In this document: piece by piece, positions 37,303-44,680 of the stretch | How positions within the stretch are numbered: position 1 is the stretch's first letter | Layout of the letters: every line of letters begins with the position of its first letter | Assembly: GCF_000175935.2 (NCBI RefSeq) | Contig: NC_014839.1 | Coordinates: 330,055-394,054 of the forward strand | From: Pantoea sp. At-9b | Lineage (GTDB): Bacteria > Pseudomonadota > Gammaproteobacteria > Enterobacterales > Enterobacteriaceae | Reading direction: 5' to 3' | Length of the DNA: 64,000 bases | Translations under genes and position numbers: made by a program | The notes under the pieces: generated by a model | Told to the model about the DNA's origin: nothing | Databases searched by the model: none | What the model saw: the letters and a program-made list of their open reading frames with translations, nothing else

Positions 37303-37331
37303 ATCACACCCCACGCAAGATTTTATCTTGC
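37303..37331 (-). other. oriT: Origin of transfer: nic site and hairpin
   Basis: On the minus strand a perfect inverted repeat (GCAAGAT, loop AAA, ATCTTGC, 37331-37315) runs directly into GCGTGGGGTGT (37316-37306). The F nic region has the same design: a hairpin, then GCGTGGGGTGT with the nick after that T. By analogy the nick is between 37306 and 37305 on the minus strand. The 5' end would then lead leftward through 37300 to 28000, and tra would enter last, as in F. Confidence 0.85.
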
Positions 37332-37400
37332 GGTTTTTTGTTTTTAAAACATGGTGTTACTTCTGATAATTTACTGCATCCGGCCAGTATCCGCGAAAAG

Positions 37401-37418
37401 GTGTGTTAATTAACACAC
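37401..37418. promoter_or_regulatory. Palindrome GTGTGTTAATTAACACAC in oriT
   Basis: A perfect 18-base palindrome about 95 bases from the predicted nick. Its half-site GTGTGTTAAT recurs at 37481-37490, 37504-37512 and 37539-37548, and in the opposite orientation (ATTAACACAC) in the 33-base repeats. It is probably a binding site for a relaxosome protein such as the TraM-like or tandem-RHH protein. Confidence 0.75.
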
Positions 37419-37490
37419 TTTGCAGTGCCGGATTGTGTGTTAAGGCAGTGCCTGATTAGATGATATTACGGTGTCGGATTGTGTGTTAAT

Positions 37491-37523
37491 GCAGTGCCGG
37501 ATTGTGTGTTAATCCGGCACTGC
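37491..37523. promoter_or_regulatory. 13-bp inverted repeat in oriT
   Basis: GCAGTGCCGGATT (37491-37503) and AATCCGGCACTGC (37511-37523) form perfect arms around a seven-base centre, GTGTGTT. The arm is the same word that begins each of the 33-base repeats further right, so this site is a head-to-head version of the array unit. Confidence 0.8.
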
Positions 37524-37596
37524 AAACGGCACTCCCCTGTGTGTTAATTGTGGCTATCTCTTTAAATCAGTGTGTTGCGATATAATAAAACAGACA

Positions 37597-37818
37597 CAGT
37601 GCCGGATTAACACACATAAAAACCGGGTTCAGTGCCGGATTAACACACATAAAAACCGGGCGCAGTGCCGGATTGACACACACAAAAACCGGGTGCGGTG
37701 CCGGATTAACACACACAAAAACCGGGCGCAGTGCCGGATTGACACACATAAAAACCGGGTGCAGTGCCGGATTAACACACCCGGTAAAATTAATACACAG
37801 TGCCGGATTGACACACAG
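37597..37818. repeat. Seven-unit direct-repeat array upstream of traM
   Basis: Units begin CAGTGCCGGATT at 37597, 37630, 37663, 37696, 37729, 37762 and 37798 (unit four has CGG). The first six are exactly 33 bases apart. Each continues RACACACA, then about AAAAACCGGG and two variable bases. A 33-base period is close to three helical turns, so bound proteins would lie on one face. It is most likely a TraM-type binding region of oriT. The ORFs that run through it on both strands are artefacts of the repeat. Confidence 0.92.
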
Positions 37819-37954
37819 CGAAATCCGTAAGAATAATAAAAAAAGGAACCGCAGGGATTCAGCCTGTCCCGGTGGCTGACCCGGAGTTTAAAAATAAAAA
37901 CATACAACACACAGCGAGCAGGAAATATCCTGAGCGTGCATTAAGGATAATGGT

Positions 37955-38347
37955 ATGGCCAGACGAAACATCTACTTCAAAGAAAAAACCGAAAGGGAAG
38001 TCCAGGAGCTGGTGCAGATTGAGATTCAGAACGGGGCCACACACGGTGACGTGAACTTTTCCTCCGTGGTGAATGAGCTTGTCGGTATCGGTCTGATGGT
38101 AAAGAAACACCAGGGTGAGGGGAATAAGTTCGACATGGAGGGATTCAATCGGGATTTAATCCGTAAGGTCTCCGGCAGTCGTGAAGGAATCAGCATCATG
38201 ATGGCGATGCTCTCCGAAATGTATCTGCGGATCCGGGGTGAAGACGTGGACAAGGGACTGGAAGAGATTATTGACCGTAACCTTTCGTCCATGTCCGCCG
38301 CTGAAGATAAAGCGGAGAGTAAACACTTTCTTCTGGAAGACAATTAA
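37955..38347 (+). CDS. traM: TraM-like relaxosome protein
   Basis: A 130-residue protein in the traM position. The N-terminal ribbon-helix-helix is NIYFKEKTEREVQELVQIEI with GDVNFSSVVNELVGIGLMVK, and the C-terminal helical tetramerisation part contains FDMEGFNRDLIRKVSGSREG and ISIMMAMLSEMYLRI. The arrangement corresponds to F TraM, though identity is low. TraM binds repeated oriT sites and contacts the coupling protein TraD. An AAGGA ribosome-binding site precedes the ATG; a terminator follows. Confidence 0.75.
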   Translation: MARRNIYFKEKTEREVQELVQIEIQNGATHGDVNFSSVVNELVGIGLMVKKHQGEGNKFDMEGFNRDLIRKVSGSREGISIMMAMLSEMYLRIRGEDVDKGLEEIIDRNLSSMSAAEDKAESKHFLLEDN

Positions 38348-38399
38348 CCACCCTGATTCTTCCGTATCCGGTCTGAAGTTACTCAGTAATGTTAATTAA

Positions 38400-38427
38400 A
38401 AAACCGTCGGGAAAGACGGCGGTTTTC
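38400..38427 (+). terminator. Terminator after traM
   Basis: AAACCGTC and GACGGCGGTTT pair across a short loop, followed by a T-rich tail. It lies 52 bases after the traM stop, indicating that traM is its own transcription unit. Confidence 0.7.
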
Positions 38428-38718
38428 TCCCCCATGAAACCTCTCATATTTTCTGTCCTGTATCACTGAACAGGTAAGCGGCATCCGGAATAAACACCAC
38501 TGAAAATTATCATTACCGGCAAAAAACAGGTGCCGGGTTTTTATTTTCCTCACCGGAATGAATGCAGGCAGGGAAGGGAGTGATAGTAGATTCTGTGCCG
38601 GCGTTATCGGATTCAGCCGTGGTGTTAATGATTTCGTCCAGCCGGTATGGCTCCGGTGCGGATTTATGCTTCATGTCCGGGATTAAAAATTAAGGGGGGG
38701 ACGGGACTTGTTCGTTTT
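38428..38718. other. Intergenic stretch where traJ would lie in F
   Basis: About 290 bases with a second weak hairpin (ACCGGC and GCCGGG near 38513-38543). A minus-strand 54-codon frame (38509-38673, MKHKSAPEPYRLDEIINTTA) exists but has no ribosome-binding site. No traJ-like gene is present between traM and traA. Confidence 0.45.
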
Positions 38719-39405
38719 TTACGGCGGTTTCCTGACAGGAATAAAAAATCCGGGCATTCCGCCCGGCCTGAAGACTGCCTTACTGCTTTTCTTTTTTTCT
38801 TCCCCGGTGTTATTCGTCAGCGGGTTTTCCGCCACCGCCACTTTTTCTGAAATAAATTCGTCAAACAGAATGGCCAGTTCACGCAGGCGGTGTACTTCTT
38901 CGTTCTCCGGCAGCTGCTGCTCCGTGAAATAATTCAGCGAGGCCAGCAGCCGCTCCATGATTTCCTGGTTGACGCTGTGCTGATTAAACCGTGCGCTGAT
39001 TTCCATATCGCGGCGTAAATTAACGGGAAAGCTGCTGCTGAACGCCCGGTTCTTTCCCGGCACAAATGTTTTTCTGTCGTCTGTTTCGTTCTGATGATTA
39101 TTCTCTTCGTATTCACTGCGGATAATATCCAGCCTCGACCGGAGAAACTCATCAAATAATCTTGCCAGTGCGACCAGCCGCTGGCCCCCGTCGGTTTTAA
39201 TCACCGGCCGGCGCGGCGTGAAGCGCAGGGAACTCACCAGACGACTGATGACCTCATCATTCGTCGTGTACCCCCTGACGCGGGCGGCGACCCGCAGCTC
39301 CGTCAGCAGGTTTTCCGGCAGCCACAGCTTGCGGTACTGCATTTCGCCGTGCGCATACTTGCGCGGACGTCCCCGTCCGTCGCCCAGCTTCTCTTTGACC
39401 TTCAT
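38719..39405 (-). CDS. Tandem ribbon-helix-helix protein, candidate TraY analogue
   Basis: A 228-residue protein with two similar RHH-like units: YRKLWLPENLLTELRVAARV, then TTNDEVISRLVSSLRF (residues about 23-65), and FSSSFPVNLRRDMEISARFN, then SVNQEIMERLLASLNYF (about 121-165). Each is followed by a helical (L)RLFDEFL or ILFDEFI segment. F TraY also has two RHH units in one chain and binds oriT and the tra promoter. Here the gene is on the opposite strand to tra and much longer. A GGAGGT ribosome-binding site precedes the ATG. The function as TraY is inference. Confidence 0.65.
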   Translation of the reverse strand: MKVKEKLGDGRGRPRKYAHGEMQYRKLWLPENLLTELRVAARVRGYTTNDEVISRLVSSLRFTPRRPVIKTDGGQRLVALARLFDEFLRSRLDIIRSEYEENNHQNETDDRKTFVPGKNRAFSSSFPVNLRRDMEISARFNQHSVNQEIMERLLASLNYFTEQQLPENEEVHRLRELAILFDEFISEKVAVAENPLTNNTGEEKKKSSKAVFRPGGMPGFFIPVRKPP

Positions 39406-39504
39406 GTTGTTATGACCTCCTTACGAGGCGTGCCCCTGAGTAAACGGAAAGCCTACGCGTCCGCCGACCGGGAATAATCCTAAAAATATTAAAATGAAGG
39501 TAAA

Positions 39505-39526
39505 AAATGTGATGAGTATCACAGAT
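39505..39526 (+). promoter_or_regulatory. CRP-like binding site
   Basis: TGTGATGAGTATCACA (39508-39523) has the exact CRP half-sites TGTGA and TCACA with six bases between, and A/T-rich flanks on both sides. Its centre is about 41 bases before 39557, so a class II promoter with a -10 near 39545-39550 is possible. In F, CRP controls transfer through traJ; here traJ is absent and the site lies directly at traA. Confidence 0.7.
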
Positions 39527-39537
39527 TTTTTTTTTTT
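39526..39537. repeat. Homopolymer run of 12 T in the tra promoter
   Basis: Twelve consecutive T bases lie between the CRP-like site and the candidate -10 region. Slippage in such a tract would change promoter spacing. Confidence 0.9.
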
Positions 39538-39616
39538 GCGTAAATGTACACTTGTGTCGCGTTACGTCTGTTTACGCGCAATGACATTTCCTTGACTCAA
39601 ACTGAGGGTTTTTTAC

Positions 39617-40009
39617 ATGAAAGTTATCTCAGGCAATCCCGCGCTGGCGGAGGGGGCTGCGGAAGCCTGCCCGTCGCGCCGGGCCAGAGTGCCATCAGGC
39701 ATTATCGGCATCGTTCTGCGCGCCTTTAGCGTTATCCGCCGCCACCGCGTTAACGTGCTGCTGATTGCCCTGGCAGTGCTGTGCTTCGCGCTCCCGCATC
39801 TGGTGCGCGCCGAAGACCTGCTCTCCAGCCAGAAGCAGGATGCGAAGGATACGTTCGGCCACGGCAGTACCATCGAGTGGGGGCTGTACATTGCCGAAGT
39901 CATCATCTCCATCGGCGCCTACATCAAAACCCGCAACCCGATGCTGTTCGTGGGCGGCCTCGGCTTCCTTATTGTCGTCACCCGCGTTCTCTTCAGCCTC
40001 GCCGGTTAA
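39617..40009 (+). CDS. traA: TraA propilin
   Basis: A 130-residue precursor with a long basic leader, a hydrophobic segment and a likely leader-peptidase site after LPHLVRA. The mature pilin of about 66 residues begins EDLLSSQKQDAKDTFGHGST. It has two hydrophobic segments (WGLYIAEVIISIGAYI and PMLFVGGLGFLIVVTRVLFS) separated by a short basic loop, the F-pilin layout. It is the first gene of the tra operon. Confidence 0.9.
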   Translation: MKVISGNPALAEGAAEACPSRRARVPSGIIGIVLRAFSVIRRHRVNVLLIALAVLCFALPHLVRAEDLLSSQKQDAKDTFGHGSTIEWGLYIAEVIISIGAYIKTRNPMLFVGGLGFLIVVTRVLFSLAG

Positions 40010-40017
40010 TCCCCGTC

Positions 40018-40320
40018 ATGGACAGGGAATCGCTTCAGTACCAGTTCCCGGAAACCCTCAATCAGCAGAAACGTATTCTCGGACTCCCGACAGAAGAGGC
40101 CGTGGTCATCGTTGCGTGCGCCGGTATCGGCCTGCTCTGCGACATGTTCATCGTGATGCTGGTTGTGGCCGGCGCGTTGTGGCTGTTAATCCGCCATCTG
40201 AAGAAGGGGCAGGGCACCTGGTGGCTCCTGAATCTCCTTTACTGGTATCTGCCGACCGCGCTGCTCCGGCTGCAGTTCAGGCGGGTGCCCGACTCGGGCA
40301 ACCGGCACTGGATGCAGTAA
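40018..40320 (+). CDS. traL: TraL pilus assembly protein
   Basis: A 100-residue inner-membrane protein (VirB3-like) that starts eight bases after traA. Features: MDRESLQYQFPETLNQQKRI, then a hydrophobic pair (CAGIGLLCDMFIVMLVVAGA, LWLLI) and the C-terminal WWLLNLLYWYLPTALLRLQF. Its length is close to F TraL (91). Confidence 0.9.
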   Translation: MDRESLQYQFPETLNQQKRILGLPTEEAVVIVACAGIGLLCDMFIVMLVVAGALWLLIRHLKKGQGTWWLLNLLYWYLPTALLRLQFRRVPDSGNRHWMQ

Positions 40321-40371
40321 CCCGTGCGCCACCTGCGGGTGGCGCGTATTACCGACAGAAGGAAAACCGAT

Positions 40372-40971
40372 ATGAAGTACAAGGTCCGGGAGGGGCGCAA
40401 TCGTGTAACGGTGCTGGCGCTGGCGGGGCTGGGTTCGCTTCTGGCCCTGAGCATTGCCGCGAACGGCATCACCGGCGCCCTCGCATGGCACTTTGCCCGC
40501 ACCCAGAAAACCATCACCGTTCCCATGCTGTTTGACCGGCCGTTTGTCTCCACCGCCGCCTCCGGAGACGACGCCCTGAACGGACTGCTGGTCCGTTCGT
40601 TTATCAATCTTCGCCTGTCCGTCACGCCCGAGACCGTGGACAGCCAGCACGCCGCCCTGCTGCGCTTTGTTCCGCCGGAAGACCGTGACGCCATGAAAAA
40701 ACAGCTGGCCGCCGAAGCTGAATACATCAAAAAGTACGGCGTCTCCTCCGTGTTCCGCCTTGACGATGAAACCACCGACACCATCACCGGTGATATCACC
40801 GTCAGGGGCACGCTGAGCGCCGGCACCTCCAGCGGCAACCTGAAACTTTCGCTGCCTGACGCTAACAAAGCCTGGCGACTCAGCGTGCACTACGTGGACG
40901 GCCTTATCCGCCTGACGGCTTTCACGGAAGTGCCCTGGACGCAACCTGACCGCCGCCCGCAACAGGACTGA
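40372..40971 (+). CDS. traE: TraE pilus assembly protein
   Basis: A 199-residue VirB5/VirB8-like protein with an N-terminal membrane anchor (VLALAGLGSLLALSIAANGI) and a periplasmic domain (YIKKYGVSSVFRLDDETTDT, ITGDITVRGTLSAGTSSGNL). The ATG at 40372 is the start matching F TraE. It contributes to the inner-membrane part of the transfer channel. Confidence 0.9.
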   Translation: MKYKVREGRNRVTVLALAGLGSLLALSIAANGITGALAWHFARTQKTITVPMLFDRPFVSTAASGDDALNGLLVRSFINLRLSVTPETVDSQHAALLRFVPPEDRDAMKKQLAAEAEYIKKYGVSSVFRLDDETTDTITGDITVRGTLSAGTSSGNLKLSLPDANKAWRLSVHYVDGLIRLTAFTEVPWTQPDRRPQQD

Positions 40972-40974
40972 ATC

Positions 40975-41712
40975 ATGAAGAAAACCGTTTTCGTGCTCAC
41001 CGCCGTGGCGTCGCTTACGCTGTTGCCCGCCGTGGCCTCAGCCGTGGTGCCCGGCCCGGCCGGCACCGTATTTGAAAATAACGCGCACCTGAAGGCGCAG
41101 ATGAGCAACACCAGCCCGAACAAAATTGTCATCGACGGCGAACTGATTACCGCCGTCACCGGCCCGGAGGGCGCGTACACCCGGGACAGCACCGCCGACG
41201 GCGCGCTGCTCATCACGCCGCTGACCGGGCAGGATTTCACCCTCTTTATCGAAACGGCCGGCGGGGTGAGCGTCTCGCTCGATGTGTCACCGAAACCCGG
41301 CAGCGGCCGCACGCTGGAGCTTATCCCTTCGGACGTGCCGCTGAAGCCGAACCCGGACGCGAAGGTGTGGGAAGAGAGCCAGCCGTTCCCGAAAACGCTG
41401 GTCAGCGTGGCGCGCACCGTGGCAAACGGCGGCGTGCCTGACGGCTATACCGACGTAAAGGCCAGCCGGGCTCCGGCGTACAACCCGCCCGCCGACGTCC
41501 TGCTCTCGCCGGAACGTCAGCTGGCAGGCTCACACCTGCGGGTGGTGCGTTACCGGATGAAAAACACCGGTTATGTCACCCGCGCCCTCAGTGAAAAGCA
41601 GTTCTGGCAGCAGGGCGTGCGCGCGGTGATGCTCTCCACCCGCACCCTGTATGCGAACGGGGAAGGGTACGTGTGGGTGATTTTCTCCACGGATAAGGAG
41701 GGCGGGGCATGA
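40975..41712 (+). CDS. traK: TraK secretin-like core protein
   Basis: A 245-residue periplasmic or outer-membrane protein with a signal peptide (VFVLTAVASLTLLPAVASA). It is VirB9-like and, with TraV and TraB, forms the envelope-spanning core. The C-terminal ARALSEKQFWQQGVRAVMLS and GEGYVWVIFSTDKEGGA are typical. It starts three bases after traE and overlaps traB by four. Confidence 0.9.
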   Translation: MKKTVFVLTAVASLTLLPAVASAVVPGPAGTVFENNAHLKAQMSNTSPNKIVIDGELITAVTGPEGAYTRDSTADGALLITPLTGQDFTLFIETAGGVSVSLDVSPKPGSGRTLELIPSDVPLKPNPDAKVWEESQPFPKTLVSVARTVANGGVPDGYTDVKASRAPAYNPPADVLLSPERQLAGSHLRVVRYRMKNTGYVTRALSEKQFWQQGVRAVMLSTRTLYANGEGYVWVIFSTDKEGGA

Positions 41713-43076
41713 GCAGCATCAATACCCTGACCCGCCGCCGGCAGTGGATGATTGCCGGCGCGGCCGCGGCGGTGATGCTCGCCACCGGCGGCGGCATCTG
41801 GGCGTATTCACGCCATCAGGCTGAGCTGAACCATCCGGCACAGAAATCCGCGCCGGATATGACCGGCAGCCTGGTGAACACGTCCTTCACCAGCGGCGTG
41901 GCTACCTCGGCGCTGCAGCAGCAGCAGAACAAAACCGCCGGGCTGGAAAAGGACCTCGCGTCGCTCACCGGCACGCTGAAGGCGCAGAATGAGGACCTGC
42001 AGAAGAAGCTGGGCACGATGGCGGATGCCATCACTCAGCTGCAGAAGCAGCAGATGCAGGAGGGCAGCAAACCGCCTGCCGGGCCGGGACAGGGCAGCAC
42101 ACCGCCGTCCGGTCCTGCTGCGAATGCCCCGGTCTCCACCGGCCCGGCGGGACCGGCACAGTGGCGAGTGGGGGATCCGTCAGGCGGGCCTTCTGCCGGT
42201 CAGGGAAGCCGGTTTTACCCCGGCACCGGCACGGTACGCGCCGGTGGCCTTCAGCGTGACACCTTCACGTATGCCTCGCTCGCGGCGAAAAAAACGAACC
42301 TGCCGTGGATACCGTCGGGGTCGTTCTCTGAGGCGGTCATGATTGAGGGGGCAGACGCCAACGCCAGCGTGACCGGTCAGCAGAACACCTCGCCCGTGGT
42401 CATCACCCTTATCGGGGATGTCTCGATGCCCAACGGTAAAACGTACAGCCTCGACCAGTGCCGCGTCACCGGGGAAATTTACGGTGATATCTCCAGCGAG
42501 CGCGGCGAAGTCCGCACGAAAAACATCAGCTGCATCCTGAAAAACGGTAAACACATCGATATGCCGTTTGACGGGCATGTGGCTTACCAGGGCAAGCAGG
42601 GTATCCGCGGCAAGCCGGTCATGCGCAACGGTGCCATCATCGCCAACGCCGGCGCAGCCGGCCTGCTTTCCGGCTTCGGGGAGGGGATCAAATCTGCCGC
42701 CACGCCGACCGTGGGTCTGGGGGCCTCGGCGTCTGTGGGCGCGGGCGATATCCTGAAGCAGGGATTTGGTGGCGGGGCCAGCAAGGCCGCCGACACGCTG
42801 AGTCAGTACTGGATCAAACGTGCTGAGCAGTACCACCCGGTGATTGATATCGGGGCCGGTAACGCCGTCACCGTGGTCTTCCAGCAGGGATTCCGGCTGG
42901 CGACCATCGAGGATGCGGACGCGGAGAAAGAGAAGAAAGCCGCACCACAGGCCGGCACGCAGCAGACTGCTGCGGTTACGCCGGCAAACAGCGGTGGCGG
43001 CAACGCCCCGGTACTGAACCCCGACGAAGTGCTGCGTCAGGCCAGTCAGCTTCGCCTCGGTGACACCATCAACTGA
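41709..43076 (+). CDS. traB: TraB core complex protein
   Basis: A 455-residue VirB10-like protein. One N-terminal membrane span (WMIAGAAAAVMLATGGGIWA) is followed by a coiled coil (GLEKDLASLTGTLKAQNEDL), a proline-rich spacer and a C-terminal beta-barrel domain (FYPGTGTVRAGGLQRDTFTY, LIGDVSMPNGKTYSLDQCRV). It bridges inner and outer membranes and senses energy from the cytoplasmic ATPases. Confidence 0.93.
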   Translation: MSSINTLTRRRQWMIAGAAAAVMLATGGGIWAYSRHQAELNHPAQKSAPDMTGSLVNTSFTSGVATSALQQQQNKTAGLEKDLASLTGTLKAQNEDLQKKLGTMADAITQLQKQQMQEGSKPPAGPGQGSTPPSGPAANAPVSTGPAGPAQWRVGDPSGGPSAGQGSRFYPGTGTVRAGGLQRDTFTYASLAAKKTNLPWIPSGSFSEAVMIEGADANASVTGQQNTSPVVITLIGDVSMPNGKTYSLDQCRVTGEIYGDISSERGEVRTKNISCILKNGKHIDMPFDGHVAYQGKQGIRGKPVMRNGAIIANAGAAGLLSGFGEGIKSAATPTVGLGASASVGAGDILKQGFGGGASKAADTLSQYWIKRAEQYHPVIDIGAGNAVTVVFQQGFRLATIEDADAEKEKKAAPQAGTQQTAAVTPANSGGGNAPVLNPDEVLRQASQLRLGDTIN

Positions 43077-43094
43077 CAGGAGCAGGAGAGGGCA

Positions 43095-43607
43095 ATGGAA
43101 AACTGGTACGTGGCACAGACGAAGTATGCGCAGGAGAAGCGGGCGCAGCAGCAGCTGCTGAGTCAGGGAGTGACCTGCCTGTTTCCGGTATTCTCCGAGG
43201 TCCGGCTGCAGAACGGGGGCATCCGGCGCATTGCCGAGCAACCGCTGTTCCCGAACTACATTTTTGTGCGTTTTGACCCGGAAGTGGTGCACACCACCGC
43301 CATCAAGGCCACGCGCGGTGTCTCGTCGCTCATCAGCTTCGGCGGCCTGCCGTCCGTGGTGCCGGACAGCGTGATAATCCGGCTCAATCAGGGCTGGGAG
43401 CGTGCGCCACTGAACACGGACGCACCGGTGCACGGTGACCGGGTGGTTATCCGGGATGGCGCATTCGAAGGTCTGGAGGCGGTGTGGTACGAGCCGGACG
43501 GCCTGAAGCGCGCCATGCTGCTCCTGACCCTGATGAACCGTGAGGTGCGCGTCCCGGTGGAGGGGCATATGCGCTTTCATATCACCGCGCGGGAGGCCGC
43601 CGCATGA
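43095..43607 (+). CDS. RfaH-like NusG-family antiterminator
   Basis: A 170-residue protein with an NGN domain (WYVAQTKYAQEKRAQQQLLS, EQPLFPNYIFVRFDPEVVHT, KATRGVSSLISFGGLP) and a C-terminal KOW domain (PVHGDRVVIRDGAFEGLEAV). The spacing and words match RfaH rather than general NusG. RfaH joins RNA polymerase at an ops element and suppresses Rho termination in long operons. Its place inside a transfer operon of more than 20 kb suggests it acts on that operon. I did not find an ops sequence in the traA leader. Confidence 0.88.
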   Translation: MENWYVAQTKYAQEKRAQQQLLSQGVTCLFPVFSEVRLQNGGIRRIAEQPLFPNYIFVRFDPEVVHTTAIKATRGVSSLISFGGLPSVVPDSVIIRLNQGWERAPLNTDAPVHGDRVVIRDGAFEGLEAVWYEPDGLKRAMLLLTLMNREVRVPVEGHMRFHITAREAAA

Positions 43608-43978
43608 GACTGACGGTCGGACGCAGACTTCCTGTTCTGTTTACGGCACTGCTGATGGTGGTCAACGAAACCACGCTGGGGCTGCTGGTGCACGCCGGGA
43701 ACATGCCGTGGGGGCTGGGTGAATGGCCTCTCTGGCGGGTGTCCCTGCTGGTTGCCGCCGGTATCGTTGTGCTCAGCCATACGATATGCGACTCACTGGA
43801 ATGGACCGTGCCGTTATTACTCGTTATCGCCTGGCTGATGCCCGTGGTCTGGTACGGGGGGCTTGCCTTCTGGTACTGGCAGATCCCCGTCGTTGACATC
43901 CGTGACCTGGGCATTCCGCCTTTATTCGGGATGGTCATGGCGGGAGTGGCGCTCCTCCTTTACTGGGGATGGTCATGA
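43604..43978 (+). CDS. Membrane protein of the tra operon, unknown
   Basis: A 124-residue hydrophobic protein overlapping the RfaH-like gene by four bases. It has four probable membrane segments, including LPVLFTALLMVVNETTLGLL, WTVPLLLVIAWLMPVVWYGG and PPLFGMVMAGVALLLYWGW. It lies where F has traP and trbD, but I see no sequence match. Confidence 0.72.
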   Translation: MRLTVGRRLPVLFTALLMVVNETTLGLLVHAGNMPWGLGEWPLWRVSLLVAAGIVVLSHTICDSLEWTVPLLLVIAWLMPVVWYGGLAFWYWQIPVVDIRDLGIPPLFGMVMAGVALLLYWGWS

Positions 43979-44031
43979 CGGGGTTTGTATTTTTCCTGCA
44001 CGGAATGAGCGGCATATAAGGGCTTAAAAAA

Positions 44032-44505
44032 ATGAACAGAAATCAGAACCCGGCTGCCCGTCAGCAGTGGGCGCAGCACTGCCGGCTGCGACGCATGGCG
44101 GCCGAATGGTCAGCAGGCTATCCGCCGTATGTGGGGAGTCTGACGGTATGGTTCGTCACGGCATGTTTATCGGCGATGGTGGCGACCGGGCTCTTTACCG
44201 GCAGACCGGTGCTTTACGTTGCGACAGCCGGTTTTGTCCTGCTGTCACTCATCCTGCTGATACAGCGGGTGGGCAGACCGCATTCCTGGCCGGATATTAC
44301 CGCTCAGGAACTGAAATCGTACTGCCCCGCTGACGCAGTGGCGTTCCGGGAACTGCAGTGCTGTGTGGCGGAAACCGGGCATCTCACGGCCCGGGTGCTG
44401 TCAGACTGGCTGGAAAAAGAGCGGAGTACGCTCACCCGGTGTGAATACGCGTTTACATCACGTCAGGTCAGAAATGATGAGACGGAGGATATCCCGTATG
44501 AATAA
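44032..44505 (+). CDS. Membrane protein of the tra operon, unknown
   Basis: A 157-residue protein with two adjacent membrane segments (GSLTVWFVTACLSAMVATGL and PVLYVATAGFVLLSLILLIQ). A cytoplasmic C-terminal domain of about 75 residues follows (WPDITAQELKSYCPADAVAF, LSDWLEKERSTLTRCEYAF). It overlaps the next small gene by eight bases. Not recognised in F. Confidence 0.72.
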   Translation: MNRNQNPAARQQWAQHCRLRRMAAEWSAGYPPYVGSLTVWFVTACLSAMVATGLFTGRPVLYVATAGFVLLSLILLIQRVGRPHSWPDITAQELKSYCPADAVAFRELQCCVAETGHLTARVLSDWLEKERSTLTRCEYAFTSRQVRNDETEDIPYE

Positions 44506-44680
44506 CCACACCCGTCGTGAGCAGCTTATCCGGTTATGTGCCCTGCGCGTCCGTTACCGTCAGGCCTGGCAGTCAAAGGCAGCTGCCTGTCAGCTCGCGG
44601 CACTGCTGACGGAGACGGAACATCAGCAACGCCTGCTCGCGGCCGCAGGTATCACACAGGAGAGAGCGGGTGAATATTAA
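44498..44680 (+). CDS. Small 60-residue tra operon protein
   Basis: ATG at 44498, preceded by ACGGAGGATAT, overlaps the stop of the previous gene. The protein is a basic helix-rich chain (REQLIRLCALRVRYRQAWQS, then AALLTETEHQQRLLAAAG). No membrane span. It overlaps the next gene by eleven bases, so the group is translationally coupled. Confidence 0.6.
   Translation: MNNHTRREQLIRLCALRVRYRQAWQSKAAACQLAALLTETEHQQRLLAAAGITQERAGEY

Larger units (their letters stand above)
39406..39616 (+). promoter_or_regulatory. Divergent promoter region of the tra operon
   Basis: 211 bases between the leftward tandem-RHH gene and traA. It holds a CRP-like palindrome, a run of 12 T, and possible -10 words such as TGTACA (39545-39550). 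It also has TTGACT at 39593, which is too close to traA to be its main -35 box. It should contain the main tra promoter and be the target of the RHH protein. Confidence 0.6.

Noticed and set aside
37597..37818. CRISPR array
   Set aside because: The period is 33 bases but almost the whole unit is conserved, with only about two variable bases; there are no spacers and no cas genes.
37567..37910. ORFs with 11-residue repeats on both strands in the oriT array
   Set aside because: A 33-base repeat necessarily gives an 11-codon periodic frame; there is no ribosome-binding site and no sign of coding selection.
38509..38673. 54-codon minus-strand ORF between traM and the tandem-RHH gene
   Set aside because: There is no ribosome-binding site and it runs into a hairpin; kept only as a note in the intergenic entry.
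39765..40535. 256-codon frame overlapping traA, traL and traE
   Set aside because: Low-complexity Arg/Pro/Ser-rich translation crossing three well-supported tra genes in another frame.
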